The notes under the pieces are model-generated. The model was not told the origin of the DNA and ran no database searches. It saw only the letters and a program-made list of their open reading frames with translations. Position numbers and translations under genes: made by a program. DNA of 64,000 nt from Leptospira kobayashii (GTDB lineage Bacteria; Spirochaetota; Leptospiria; Leptospirales; Leptospiraceae), in contig NZ_AP025028.1 in the NCBI RefSeq assembly GCF_003114835.2, forward strand, positions 3,314,001 to 3,378,000, written 5' to 3'. Each line of letters begins with the position of its first letter. The stretch's first letter is position 1. Below are positions 1 to 9,900 of this stretch, one piece after another.

Positions 1-908
1 AATTCTCCGCCTTCTTTAGCGCCGAGTGCAGTGATACTCGAATGGATCTCACCGAGAAAATCTTTATCCTTTTTCGTACAAATCAAATACAGAAGCTGGC
101 CGACTTCTTCATTGGGGGAGGGAGTGAAACTAAAACTTTGACATGCTTCACTAAACTTCCCACCCAATACGAGAGATTTTGCTGTCTCCAGCTTAGCGCG
201 CTCCTGCCAATGATAGGAAGCGCTCATTCTGAAATAGCGTGCGGATGAATCATAGTCTCCCGTATTTCTGAAATAATGACCCAGTAGATACAAAAGGTCG
301 GATTTGGTAGGATTGTCCTTATCAACTCCAAAACCCCAGGAAAGGATAAATTCTTTTCCTTTTTCAGGATTCAGTTTCAAAAGAACGATCCCTTCGTATA
401 ATGGAGATTTGGAGAGAGAATGGTCTTGGGTAAAAAGAAGATTCAAAGTTTCATACTGTTTTCTTTTGTACAATACTATATATACGAACTCGAATAATTT
501 CGGTTGGTTTACCGAATGAAGATACTGCAACAAATCCGAATAGTTATCAGGATTTGTTTTTATAGCCAAAGAATATGCTGCAGTCAATTCCCCGTAAGAC
601 AATGGACGATAGATCTCGGTCAAACTCTTCCAAAGACTCGCTTTTTCTTTGGAATTGATGATATTCGAAAACCGGGTTCCCAAAAGAATCGCTTCCATGA
701 TTTTATTGTGTTTTTTATAAAGAAAGAACAACCGACTAACGGCTGCTTTTTTTAGGCTTGCGGAGCCTGCGGTTTGTAAGGAGGATTCATAAAGAGGAAT
801 GGCAAAAAGAGTGCTCTTTTTTTCCATCTCGTATGCTTGTTGGTAACGAGTCGCCTCATTCGCATAAATCCCGGCGGAAAAAAAGATAAGGCATAAAATC
901 TTTTTCAT
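1..908 (-). CDS. Exported helical-repeat protein, C-terminus beyond window edge
   Basis: Reading leftwards from ATG at 908 gives at least 302 codons with no stop before the window edge. The N-terminus (MKKILCLIFFSAGIYANEAT) is a signal peptide probably cut after YA. The rest is helical, with TPR-like units such as LLYLLGHYFRNTGDYDSSAR, and resembles the superhelical N-terminal half of soluble lytic transglycosylases. No catalytic lysozyme-like domain lies inside the window, so that link is inference. The start is 1 nt after the stop of the penicillin-binding protein gene, so the two are almost certainly cotranscribed, which fits a role in wall turnover. It could equally be a plain periplasmic TPR protein. 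Confidence 0.75.
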   Translation of the reverse strand, partial: MKKILCLIFFSAGIYANEATRYQQAYEMEKKSTLFAIPLYESSLQTAGSASLKKAAVSRLFFLYKKHNKIMEAILLGTRFSNIINSKEKASLWKSLTEIYRPLSYGELTAAYSLAIKTNPDNYSDLLQYLHSVNQPKLFEFVYIVLYKRKQYETLNLLFTQDHSLSKSPLYEGIVLLKLNPEKGKEFILSWGFGVDKDNPTKSDLLYLLGHYFRNTGDYDSSARYFRMSASYHWQERAKLETAKSLVLGGKFSEACQSFSFTPSPNEEVGQLLYLICTKKDKDFLGEIHSSITALGAKEGGE

Positions 909-909
909 G

Positions 910-3555
910 TTAAAACAAACTCTTCATCAAGTCCCTGTTTTCCAAATTAGGGAGTTTATGGTCGTCCGTGCAAAGACCGTTAGGTGGATAGTCGGAAAGA
1001 TAAAGCTCATGAGCGGGATTCGGACAATTAGGGCCTGCTTCCTTTCCCGAGATAGGGCAGATATTATGAACTTTGCTGTAAACAGGAGGAGTGAAATTCT
1101 TACGGGTGATAAAATGATTTCGATCGACTATGCTCAGGATTTCACCCCAAAGAGGTGCAGCAAGCGCTCCTCCGAGTCCGCTCCCTCCCATACCGAATTT
1201 CGGATTATCATAACCGATCCAAACGGCAAGGGATACCTCGGGTCTCGCACCCACAAACCAAGCATCCTTATAATCGTTGGTTGTTCCCGTTTTACCTACA
1301 ACTTCTCCCGTATAACCGCCGTTTCGTACTCCACTGGCACGACCGCTGTCCTTCAAAAGTGAAATCATTACTTCGGCTGTATCGGGGCGAATGACTTGCC
1401 TTTCGTTCGGTAGTTTGAGTTTAAACTCGTCCATATCCTTCAGATCATACAAAACCATTCCCCGGGAATTGGTGATCTTTCTAATCAGAAAGGGACGTTT
1501 CACTGTTCCTTGATTCACAAATGCGGTGAAAGCCGATGCCATCTCCAAAGGAGAAATTTCCAGAGTCCCCAATGCCAAAGAAAGATCTCCCCGAAACCTT
1601 GCCTTTTTCTCACCCGCGTTCGGGAAAAAGAATTTGGTAAAATAATTTTCGATTCCGGAATATCCGAGTCTTTCCGCCACCTGAACTGCTGCCGTGTTTT
1701 TGGATTTGATCAGAGCAGTGCGAAGGGAAATCTCTCCGTCAAAAGTCCCTCCCAAATTGTCTGGTGACCATTCCTTTCCCCCGCCTCCCCGGTAATAAAG
1801 AGGTGCATCCAGGATCTTGGTTCCCGATTGGATCACTCCCGAATCAATCGCTGAAGCATATAACACTGCTTTGATGGAACTTCCCGTTTGGCGTCTCATC
1901 TGAATGGCTCGATTGAATTGATTATTGCTATTGAATTCCTGGCCTCCGTGAAGGAAAAGAATCTCTCCGGTTTCCGGTTGAATGCCTACAATAGCAGCTT
2001 GGATTCCGGACTCTTTGGCATTTTCCGTGAAGTCGGCTTCCCAAAGAAAGTCGTTGATCAAAGAAACATCTTCAAACCTTTGTTTGATGGCCTTTTCTTC
2101 GGAAGTATCCGGCAATTTCCGAATCAGTTTTTTTTGAATTTTTCCCGACTTGACCGCTTTGGCTAGATACGAGCGCACAAGCGGGCTGATGATTTCCTGG
2201 ATATTACGGTCCAAAGTGGTTTCGACCGTATAACCACCGTTCTCGTATATGTTCTTGTCTCCCGCAATCGAAGAAAGAATGGTTCGTATATGTTCGGTTA
2301 CATAGGGAGCGATGTCTTGTCTCGCACCGAATACGGTTTCATTCGGCGAACGCGTGGAAAAATTATGATAAAGAGAGGCGAATTTTTCCTTTTGGAGATT
2401 GGGGAAAATGCCCCGATTCCTAAACATCGCAAGTATCGCCCGTACTCTTTTGTAAGAGTCTTCCGGATTTTTCAAAGGAGAGTATTTATTCGGTGCGGAA
2501 GGAAGCGAAGTAAGTAACAACATCTCTTCGCGGGAAAGCTCCTGGGGATTTTTATGAAAATAAAATTTCACTCCTTCCCCGAAACCGAACGCACCATGCC
2601 CCAGATAGACATGGTTCATATAAGTCTCCAAAATCTCTTCTTTGGACATTACCGATTCGAGCGCAAAAGCAAGCTGCGCTTCCCGTATTTTTCTCGTTAG
2701 GCTTTTTCTTCTGTCGTCAATGATGATCCTTGCCAATTGTTGTGTAATTGTAGAAGCACCCTGCTTATAACTGAAACCGATTACGTTTTTTCCGAAAGCA
2801 CGCAAGATTGCAATATAGTCGATCCCGCCGTGAGAAAAAAACTTTTGATCTTCGATATTCAAAAGAATGGAAATCATATCTTCCGGATAGTCTTGCAAAC
2901 GTAATGTGGAAGTCCTTTTTTGAAAAATTTCACTGACTACATTTCCGTTTCGATCCAAAATCTTAGTAGGAATATTTTTAGAAAGAGAAACCAGTAAATC
3001 GGGAACTTCCTTTTTGATTTGAAATACTCCGGCAATGAAGTAAGCAAAAACGATGATAAATAAAAACAAAGCAAATGCGGTGACGGTGAATCCGACTTTT
3101 AAAAATGATAAATCCGATTTGATCCTAGGTCTTTTCTGAACGGGAACAGTTTGCGGCCGGGAAGAAGTGAGCCAGGCGGGGAGAGGTTTTCTCTCGCTTC
3201 GGTTATGATTTTGTTTTCTTTCCTCTTTTTTGAAAAAAGGTTTTTCCGGCTTTATCTCTTCTCTTTCTCTTACGACTCTTTTTTCAAATAGCGGTTTCTG
3301 TTCCGACTCCGTACTATTTGCAGTGTTAATGATTTTTTCAGGTTCCTGAGGAAGGACCGACTCCTCCCGTTTAGCAGGGATAATCCGATCCACTTCGAAA
3401 TTATAATTTTCGAATTTAAGTACGACCTTTTCTTGGCAATGAGCGCATGTTAGTTGAAATAACCCGTTTTCGGGTAAGGGCTGGGGAAGGCGTGAAGCCT
3501 TTTTGCAATGGGGGCAAAGATATTTCGGAGATGGTACACTTATATTTGCCTGCAT
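910..3555 (-). CDS. Class A penicillin-binding protein (PBP1A-like), zinc-ribbon N-terminus
   Basis: Bifunctional peptidoglycan synthase: glycosyltransferase 51 polymerises lipid II and the transpeptidase cross-links stems in the periplasm. One membrane helix lies near residues 155-178. The GT51 domain shows the EDQKFFSHGGID motif with its catalytic Glu, and QGASTITQQLAR. The transpeptidase has all three motifs: SSIK (nucleophile Ser), SKN and KTGTT. Odd feature: about 150 cytosolic residues precede the membrane helix, starting with two CxxC pairs (C14/C17, C37/C40) that resemble a small zinc ribbon, then a charged linker. A ribosome-binding site (AGAGAGAG type) precedes ATG 3555. The downstream gene starts 1 nt after its stop. 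Confidence 0.95.
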   Translation of the reverse strand: MQANISVPSPKYLCPHCKKASRLPQPLPENGLFQLTCAHCQEKVVLKFENYNFEVDRIIPAKREESVLPQEPEKIINTANSTESEQKPLFEKRVVREREEIKPEKPFFKKEERKQNHNRSERKPLPAWLTSSRPQTVPVQKRPRIKSDLSFLKVGFTVTAFALFLFIIVFAYFIAGVFQIKKEVPDLLVSLSKNIPTKILDRNGNVVSEIFQKRTSTLRLQDYPEDMISILLNIEDQKFFSHGGIDYIAILRAFGKNVIGFSYKQGASTITQQLARIIIDDRRKSLTRKIREAQLAFALESVMSKEEILETYMNHVYLGHGAFGFGEGVKFYFHKNPQELSREEMLLLTSLPSAPNKYSPLKNPEDSYKRVRAILAMFRNRGIFPNLQKEKFASLYHNFSTRSPNETVFGARQDIAPYVTEHIRTILSSIAGDKNIYENGGYTVETTLDRNIQEIISPLVRSYLAKAVKSGKIQKKLIRKLPDTSEEKAIKQRFEDVSLINDFLWEADFTENAKESGIQAAIVGIQPETGEILFLHGGQEFNSNNQFNRAIQMRRQTGSSIKAVLYASAIDSGVIQSGTKILDAPLYYRGGGGKEWSPDNLGGTFDGEISLRTALIKSKNTAAVQVAERLGYSGIENYFTKFFFPNAGEKKARFRGDLSLALGTLEISPLEMASAFTAFVNQGTVKRPFLIRKITNSRGMVLYDLKDMDEFKLKLPNERQVIRPDTAEVMISLLKDSGRASGVRNGGYTGEVVGKTGTTNDYKDAWFVGARPEVSLAVWIGYDNPKFGMGGSGLGGALAAPLWGEILSIVDRNHFITRKNFTPPVYSKVHNICPISGKEAGPNCPNPAHELYLSDYPPNGLCTDDHKLPNLENRDLMKSLF

Positions 3556-3573
3556 AGGAACTCTCTCTTCTGA

Positions 3574-4458
3574 TTATCGGCCCTTTGTTAAAATTACAAA
3601 ATCACCTAATTTTGAGAAATCCCCTTCTTCTTCCTTTCCCTCGGGGAAAACGGACAAAACCAAAACCTTGTGCCCCATTTTACGCAAACGGAACGCAACT
3701 CCTCCCTCGTCATCGCTATGAAACCTACCGTTCAAATGGAAGATTTTACGTCCGGAGCGGTAGATTTCGCGGGAAATCGACTCCGCCATTCCCTGGTCCC
3801 ACATGAACTGTGCGAGTATCATATTTTCCGAGTTCGGTAGATTGGGCTTCGGAGTGGAATCGGAACTATGATCCGCCTGAAACATAGAGGACAATTTGGT
3901 TTGGTAATTGGGGGAAATATTCTGTTTTAAAGTATGTGCTTCCGGAATCCAATGATACACTTCATTGGAAAAATCGGAATAGGCAACCGTTCCTTTTCTT
4001 GCCACCGCATTCACATAACGACGGGGAGGATTGGCACAAACAATTGAGGAAGAAGATTCTTTCGCATGTTTGACCAAAGGAAAATAATCGGAGGTAAAAT
4101 TTTTCCAATGACCACTACCAGCTAACAACTGCCTCTCGGGAATGACGTTTTTCGCATACTCGTCCAAAATCAACTGTTGGTCTTTTTCCAACATTTCCAA
4201 ACTCAAAGCAGTCGCAGAAAAACTTTCCGTAAATTTTTTGAAAAAAATAAGTTCGGCTCTATGACCTTCCTCGTCGTCATGTTCTTCTCCCCAAATGACA
4301 ACTTCATACTCTTCCGCTTGTTTCAGAATCTCCGACCAATCCCCATAGGACTTTGTTTTGGAATTCCAGATTTTCAAAGAAGAAACTTCTTCCGCCGCAA
4401 TGGATGCGGCAAAACAGATCAGAAATAAAAAAGAAAACCTTCTTAACAAATCAAACAT
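3574..4458 (-). CDS. ChaN-like (haem-binding uptake family) exported protein
   Basis: Matches the ChaN/DUF399 family (Cofac_haem_bdg), in which the E. coli-type and Campylobacter proteins bind haem or act in iron acquisition. Visible family signatures are GEEHDDEEGH near residue 57, the central QFMWDQGMAES block, and a closing GRFHSDDEGG with a conserved His. A signal peptide (FLFLICFAASIAAEE) has no lipobox Cys, so it is probably periplasmic. It lies 6 nt after the glutathione peroxidase stop and 18 nt before the penicillin-binding protein start, on the same strand. Haem binding is inferred from family only. Confidence 0.8.
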   Translation of the reverse strand: MFDLLRRFSFLFLICFAASIAAEEVSSLKIWNSKTKSYGDWSEILKQAEEYEVVIWGEEHDDEEGHRAELIFFKKFTESFSATALSLEMLEKDQQLILDEYAKNVIPERQLLAGSGHWKNFTSDYFPLVKHAKESSSSIVCANPPRRYVNAVARKGTVAYSDFSNEVYHWIPEAHTLKQNISPNYQTKLSSMFQADHSSDSTPKPNLPNSENMILAQFMWDQGMAESISREIYRSGRKIFHLNGRFHSDDEGGVAFRLRKMGHKVLVLSVFPEGKEEEGDFSKLGDFVILTKGR

Positions 4459-4464
4459 TCCTTA

Positions 4465-5007
4465 TTATAATAAACCTTCGACCGCTTTCTTCAACTCTTC
4501 GCTTTCCGGTTTTACGGCGGAAGGAAAACGGGCTCTTACCTTACCGTCTTTATCGATTAGGAATTTTTCAAAATTCCACTTCACATCTCCTTTTTCGGGA
4601 GCATTTTCGATTAGAAATTGATAAATAGGATCTTTGTCTTTTCCAAGAACTTTGATCTTTTTCATCATATCAAAACTCACACCGAAATTCAACTGGCAGA
4701 ACTCGGCAATCTGCGCTTCCGTTCCTGGCTCTTGCGCGCCGAAATCATTGCAAGGAAATCCTATGATGGCAAATCCCTTGTCTTTATAATCCTTACGAAG
4801 TTGTTCGAGTCCGCCATATTGTGGCGTATAACCACATTTAGATGCTACGTTGACGACAAGCACCACTTTTCCTTTATAATCGGAAAGGGAGATATCTTTG
4901 CCTTGGATGGTTTGAGAATGGAAATCATGGAATGACATTTTTTTTTCTCCTGAATGTAATGGTAAATAGATGAAGAAGAAGATTGCTAGTAAAAGTTTTC
5001 TTTGCAT
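4465..5007 (-). CDS. Exported glutathione peroxidase family protein
   Basis: Thiol peroxidase of the glutathione peroxidase family; bacterial Cys forms usually use thioredoxin to reduce peroxides. The three family blocks are present: NVASKCGYTPQYGGLE with the peroxidatic Cys, GFPCNDFGAQEPG with the second Cys and the Gln-containing active-site stretch, and WNFEKFLID with the active-site Trp and Asn. An N-terminal extension of about 20 residues (LLLAIFFFIYLPLHSG) is a signal peptide, so unlike most bacterial members it should work outside the cytoplasm. It heads a same-strand series that continues with the ChaN-like gene. Confidence 0.92.
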   Translation of the reverse strand: MQRKLLLAIFFFIYLPLHSGEKKMSFHDFHSQTIQGKDISLSDYKGKVVLVVNVASKCGYTPQYGGLEQLRKDYKDKGFAIIGFPCNDFGAQEPGTEAQIAEFCQLNFGVSFDMMKKIKVLGKDKDPIYQFLIENAPEKGDVKWNFEKFLIDKDGKVRARFPSAVKPESEELKKAVEGLL

Positions 5008-5034
5008 GCATGCCCCCGGACAAAAGATTAGACC

Positions 5035-5916
5035 ATGGGAGTGATCACATTTGCCTTAGTTTCGGAAGCGAAACCCTGGATCCTGGCGCTCGGAGCCAAA
5101 CCCGACCCGACCCAAGGAAGATTCAGATACTTCCGCACGCAAGAACACATTCTGGCAGTGACCGGTGTGGGAAAATTAGCGGCCGCACTCGCTCTCGGAG
5201 AGATCAGCCACAAAATCCCCAAAGAAGAAAGAAAATACCATAGAATTTGGAATTTGGGAATCGCAGGTACCACATCTCCGAACAAATCCTTAGGTGATTT
5301 TTTTTGGATCAACCGCATAACGGATGATTCTACGAAAAAGGAATATTTCCCGGAAAGAATCGAATCCTTCTCCCTCAAAGCGGAAGCCCACCTCACCACA
5401 TTCGACAGACCGGTGAGTTTTTCCAAAGCTCGAAATTCGAAACCTCTTCCCAATTTCAGGGAACTTTCGGAATCCGAGTCGGAATCGGTTGATTTGGTGG
5501 ATATGGAAGCCAGCGGTTTTTTTGAAGCGGCAAGTCTCTATTTCGACTTGGAACAAATTCAGGTGGGTAAAATCATATCCGATCACCTGGAAGGTACATT
5601 TTGTACGGAAAATAAAGTGATCGAATATATGGAACGAACACTTGAACCGCTATTATCCGATTTTTTAAAACCATTCGCCTGGGAAAAAGAAGAAACAGTT
5701 TCGAATCCCGAAAAAACGAATTGGAGAAACATAGGGGAAAGTCTTCATTTCACGGAATCTATGTTAGTTGAATTGGAAAAAACGATATTATATTTCAAAC
5801 TGAGACACCCGAATTCCGAGATCCCTCTTCCCGAATTTCCTACGGAAGAAAAAAAGTTGGAAAAACGAATCGCCAAGGAAATCTTTCAAATCTGGCTCGG
5901 GAGACTACTTGTTTAA
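5035..5916 (+). CDS. Nucleoside phosphorylase-like (MTA/SAH nucleosidase fold) protein
   Basis: Distant member of the PNP/UDP phosphorylase superfamily. Diagnostic pieces are VTGVGKLAAALALGE (the ligand-loop glycine stretch), WNLGIAGTT, and VDMEASGFFEAA, whose Met-Glu pair normally grips the ribose. The C-terminal ~70 residues form a charged helical extension not typical of the enzymes. Its last 8 nt overlap the following radical SAM gene, so the two are translated together. Substrate cannot be read from sequence; the pairing with a photoproduct-lyase-like protein hints at nucleic-acid or nucleoside repair. Confidence 0.78.
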   Translation: MGVITFALVSEAKPWILALGAKPDPTQGRFRYFRTQEHILAVTGVGKLAAALALGEISHKIPKEERKYHRIWNLGIAGTTSPNKSLGDFFWINRITDDSTKKEYFPERIESFSLKAEAHLTTFDRPVSFSKARNSKPLPNFRELSESESESVDLVDMEASGFFEAASLYFDLEQIQVGKIISDHLEGTFCTENKVIEYMERTLEPLLSDFLKPFAWEKEETVSNPEKTNWRNIGESLHFTESMLVELEKTILYFKLRHPNSEIPLPEFPTEEKKLEKRIAKEIFQIWLGRLLV

Positions 5917-6904
5917 ATCCTTTTCCCACATTTACATCGAAGAAGAGATCGAAAATCATTTCAGAACTTTGCAGATCCTGGAAAAGTTCAAGTCTTCCGA
6001 AATGATCAAAATAAAACATTACAAAGACGTATTCAACAAAAGAGGGCAGGATTTCAGAATTCAAAAACTTTCCCCCAAACTGATACTTGCCAAAAAAAAG
6101 GATCAATATCTTTATCCGGGAAGCGACTTTTCACCTAACTTCGATCATCCGCAATTCTATTACAATACTCTTGCCTTGAATTGCCTCTACGACTGCGATT
6201 ATTGTTATTTGCAAGGAATGTTTTCTTCGGGGAACATCGTATTATTTGTAAACTGGGAGGATTTTTTCCAATCTACGGATGAATTCCTGAAAAAAAAAGG
6301 AAGTCTCTATCTCGCTCTCTCTTATGATACCGATCTTTTGGCGACGGAAGCTTTTTTCCCGGCAACTAAAGCATGGATTGAATTTGCAAAATCCAGACCG
6401 GAACTTGTTTTGGAAATCAGAACCAAATCGAGCAACTATCAACTATTAGCTGACATGAAACCGATTCCCAATGTGATTTTGGCTTGGACCGTTTCTCCCG
6501 AAGCCATTTCCAGACAGATAGAAAAAAAAACCGCACCGACGGATTCAAGAATTCAATCTTTGAAAAAAGCGAGTGAAGACGGATGGAATGTACGGATTTG
6601 TCTGGATCCCATATTAAGAGAACCGGGATGGAAAGAAGCTTATTCGGATTTGATCAAAAAGTTCAGGAAAACCCTAAATGCGGAAAAGATCATGGATATA
6701 AGTGTGGGCAGCTTCAGAATGAATGCGGACTTTCTGAAAAACATGCAGGACTTACGTCAGGATACTGCGGTTTTATTTTATCCATTCCAAAAAAAGAACG
6801 GAATTGTTTCCTATAGTGCATCCGAAAACACGGAGATGATCGATTCGATTCGTTCCTTGTTATCGGATTGGATTGAAGACTCGAAGATAAAACTCAGCTA
6901 CTAA
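5909..6904 (+). CDS. Spore photoproduct lyase-like radical SAM protein
   Basis: The radical SAM cluster motif is CLYDCDYC (C92, C96, C99), the CX3CX2C spacing with following Tyr seen in spore photoproduct lyase (SplB) family proteins; the fold length (331 aa) also fits. SplB repairs the thymine dimer 5-thyminyl-5,6-dihydrothymine. Where Bacillus SplB has its hydrogen-donor Cys141 (SCTSD), this protein reads LSYDTD, so by eye the Cys is Tyr139. A canonical lyase mechanism is therefore doubtful. The TTG start at 5909 is supported by a GGGAG about 5 nt upstream and by overlap with the preceding gene. The next in-frame Met (residue 32) would cut conserved-looking sequence. Confidence 0.8.
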   Translation: MFKSFSHIYIEEEIENHFRTLQILEKFKSSEMIKIKHYKDVFNKRGQDFRIQKLSPKLILAKKKDQYLYPGSDFSPNFDHPQFYYNTLALNCLYDCDYCYLQGMFSSGNIVLFVNWEDFFQSTDEFLKKKGSLYLALSYDTDLLATEAFFPATKAWIEFAKSRPELVLEIRTKSSNYQLLADMKPIPNVILAWTVSPEAISRQIEKKTAPTDSRIQSLKKASEDGWNVRICLDPILREPGWKEAYSDLIKKFRKTLNAEKIMDISVGSFRMNADFLKNMQDLRQDTAVLFYPFQKKNGIVSYSASENTEMIDSIRSLLSDWIEDSKIKLSY

Positions 6905-6954
6905 TTTTTTGCTTTAAAAATCGACATCTTCGTTTAGCTTGGATGGCTACCGCC

Positions 6955-9900
6955 ATGCCTTATTACCTCAAAAAACTCATTCTAATCCTATTTGTTCCTG
7001 GATTCGTTTTTCTTTCCTGTCAAAAGCAAGAAAGACATGCTGATCCGGCTTCCCAAGGGGTTTTGGATTTGGAGACTTGGGATTTTAGCAAAAACGGAAT
7101 CGTGGCGCTTGACGGAGAATGGGAATTTTACTGGAACCAAACTTATGAAGATATTTCTTCTTCTATGGAAACGGAAAACCCCGCATCTTTTGTTACTGTT
7201 TCCATTCCTTCGACTTGGAAGGGGATGGAAGTCGAAGGGAAAACCTTGGAAGGATTCGGTTACGCAAGTTATCGGCTTAAATTAAAACTCCCCGAAAACA
7301 ATCCTCCTCTTGCCATTCATAATCTGGATTTATCCTCAGCGTACAAATTGTACGTAAACGGAAAGTTGGTCCACGAAGAAGGGAAAGTTTCCCGATTCCC
7401 GGAAAGATTTCATCCTTCCTACAAACCCGGGCTCTTTGATTTGGAAAATTTATCGGGAGAGACCGAGATCGTTTATGAAGTATCCAATTACCATTATCCC
7501 AAAGGAGGATTTTGGGAATCCGCTGAAATTGGAGAACGAAAACAAGTATATGGAAAATTAAACAGAATCTACCAAGTCACATCTTTTATTGCAGGAAGTA
7601 TTTTTCTGTGGGCCCTCTATCATATCGGACTCTTCATTATGAGAAGGCAGGACAAAGCAAGTTTGTTCATAGCCTTATTCAGTTTGCTTTTAATTCTGCG
7701 GATTTTAACAACGGGAGAAAGATTACTCACAAGCATTTTCCCGGAAATACCTATGGATCTGCTGATTCGTTTTGAATTTTCCACTTTTTACATCTCAACG
7801 GCGGTGTTCGTATACTTTTATCATTTGATATTCCCCACGACTTTAGGCAAAAGAACAACCTTGGCAATTTTGACGTTGATCACTCCTTTTATGATTTCCT
7901 TGTTTTTTCCGGTCCACCAGTTCGCATCTCTTGTTCTCTATTTTCAACTACTGCTTATGGTTATCTGCCTAGTAATCATCGCAGCCACCGTTATGGCATT
8001 TAACAATGACAAGGTGGCAGCAAGCATGTCTCTCGCAGGATTTTTATTCGTATGCGCTGCCCTTACAAACGACATACTTTATCAAAACAACGTAATCAAT
8101 ACTCTCAACCTCACTCCTTTCGGGTTTCTGTTGTTCATTCTATTTCAAGGTTATATTCTTTCATACGGATTCACCCGCGCCTACGAATCCATTGAGAAGT
8201 TGAAAGAAAATCTGGAAGGGTCCAACGAACAATTGAACAGTTTGAAAGAAGGGTTGGAAGGGCTGGTAGTGGAAAGGACCAAGGAACTCGCAAACTCCCG
8301 AGAAAACATACAAAGGTTAAACGAGTTTGCAAAAACCCTCAACTCCAGTCTCCGGCTGGAATCCATTATGTCCAAGGCATTTGATTATCTGAAGAAAGAA
8401 GTCTCCTGCGACTCTATGATTCTATTTTTGGTCAATGAGGAAAAGGGTTCGATTGATTATTATAAATCCGCACTTTCCTCCGATTTGTCGGAAGAAAAAC
8501 AAAAGTTATTATCCAATCTACACTTCGCACTTCATCCCGATTCGGGAGTTATGTATTTGGTTTACAAACGGAACAGGCCGTTTCGATTTTCCAAAGTCAA
8601 AGAAGGGATTTTGACCGATTCCAATCAAATCATGGTGGATATTGTGGGAAAACATCCTGGGATGATTTTGCCACTCGTGGCACAGGGGAAAACGATCGCC
8701 TTACTCACATTATTCACAACGGAAGAAAACGTATCTTTTTCCAAAGATCATCTTCGTGTAGCGGAAAGTACTGCGGAAGCGATCGCTACCGCAGTCATCA
8801 ACTCGATGTTAATCGAAAATCTGAATAAAGAAAGAAATCTCGCGGAACTAGCTCGAGCCAATACCGAATACGCCAAAAACGAAGTGATCAAATTGAATGA
8901 GTTTTCCAAAAAGATCAATTCGGAGTCCAATCTGGATCGAATCATTCAGGAGATGTTCGATTATATTCTGAAAACTTTCGGGATCGAAGGAACCATCTTA
9001 CAACTGATTGATCATAAGAAAAACGAATTTTATACTTACAGCACTACGAATCCGGAACAGGCAAAACCTGAACATTTGCAATTTGCACGCAACCTAATCA
9101 TTCCCTTGAACGAAAAGGGAGGATTTGTTTATAAATCCTACGTTAGAAAGAAGCCTCTTTATCTTTCCCGGGTTCCCGGTTATTTGGAATATTCAATTGA
9201 CAAAGAAATCATTAAAAATCTGGAACTGAAATCATTTATCATCAATCCTTTGATTGTTCAGAACGAAGTGATCGGCATGGCTTATTTCACTTCCTATAAG
9301 GAAGGACTCAACTTAGGTAGGGATGAATTGAGAAGGATCACAGGTTTTTGCGATCAAATTGCAGGAGCCATTCAAAACTCGCTACTACTTCAGATCACCG
9401 AACAAGAAAGAAAAAAAGCGGAGTCTGCCAAACTTGAAATTCAAAAACTGAATGAGTTTGCAAAAACAATCAACTCATCAACCAATCTGGAAGGAACTCT
9501 CGCAGAGATTTTCGAATTTATAAAATCCAACTACCGGATCTCCAACTGCGTGTTGTATTATATGGATGATGAATTTTCCGAGTTCCGTTATCTGAATCAT
9601 TCCGGCTTCGATTTGCTTGCGGATGAAAACATATTCTTTTTCAAAAATTTGAAATTCCAATTAAACGAAAAAAGCGGATTCGTTTACAAGTGTTATTCGA
9701 GAAAAAGATTTTTCTATATGAAAAAGATTCCTAAAAAAATCCCTTACGAAATCGACAGAGAAATAATAAACAGATCCGGTGTCTCCTCCTTACTTCTATC
9801 TCCTCTGATCAATAACGACAAAGTAGTCGCTATGGCGATTTTCGGAATTATGGACAAGGAAATCCAATTGAATCAAGAGGAGCTCACATCCATCGTCGGG

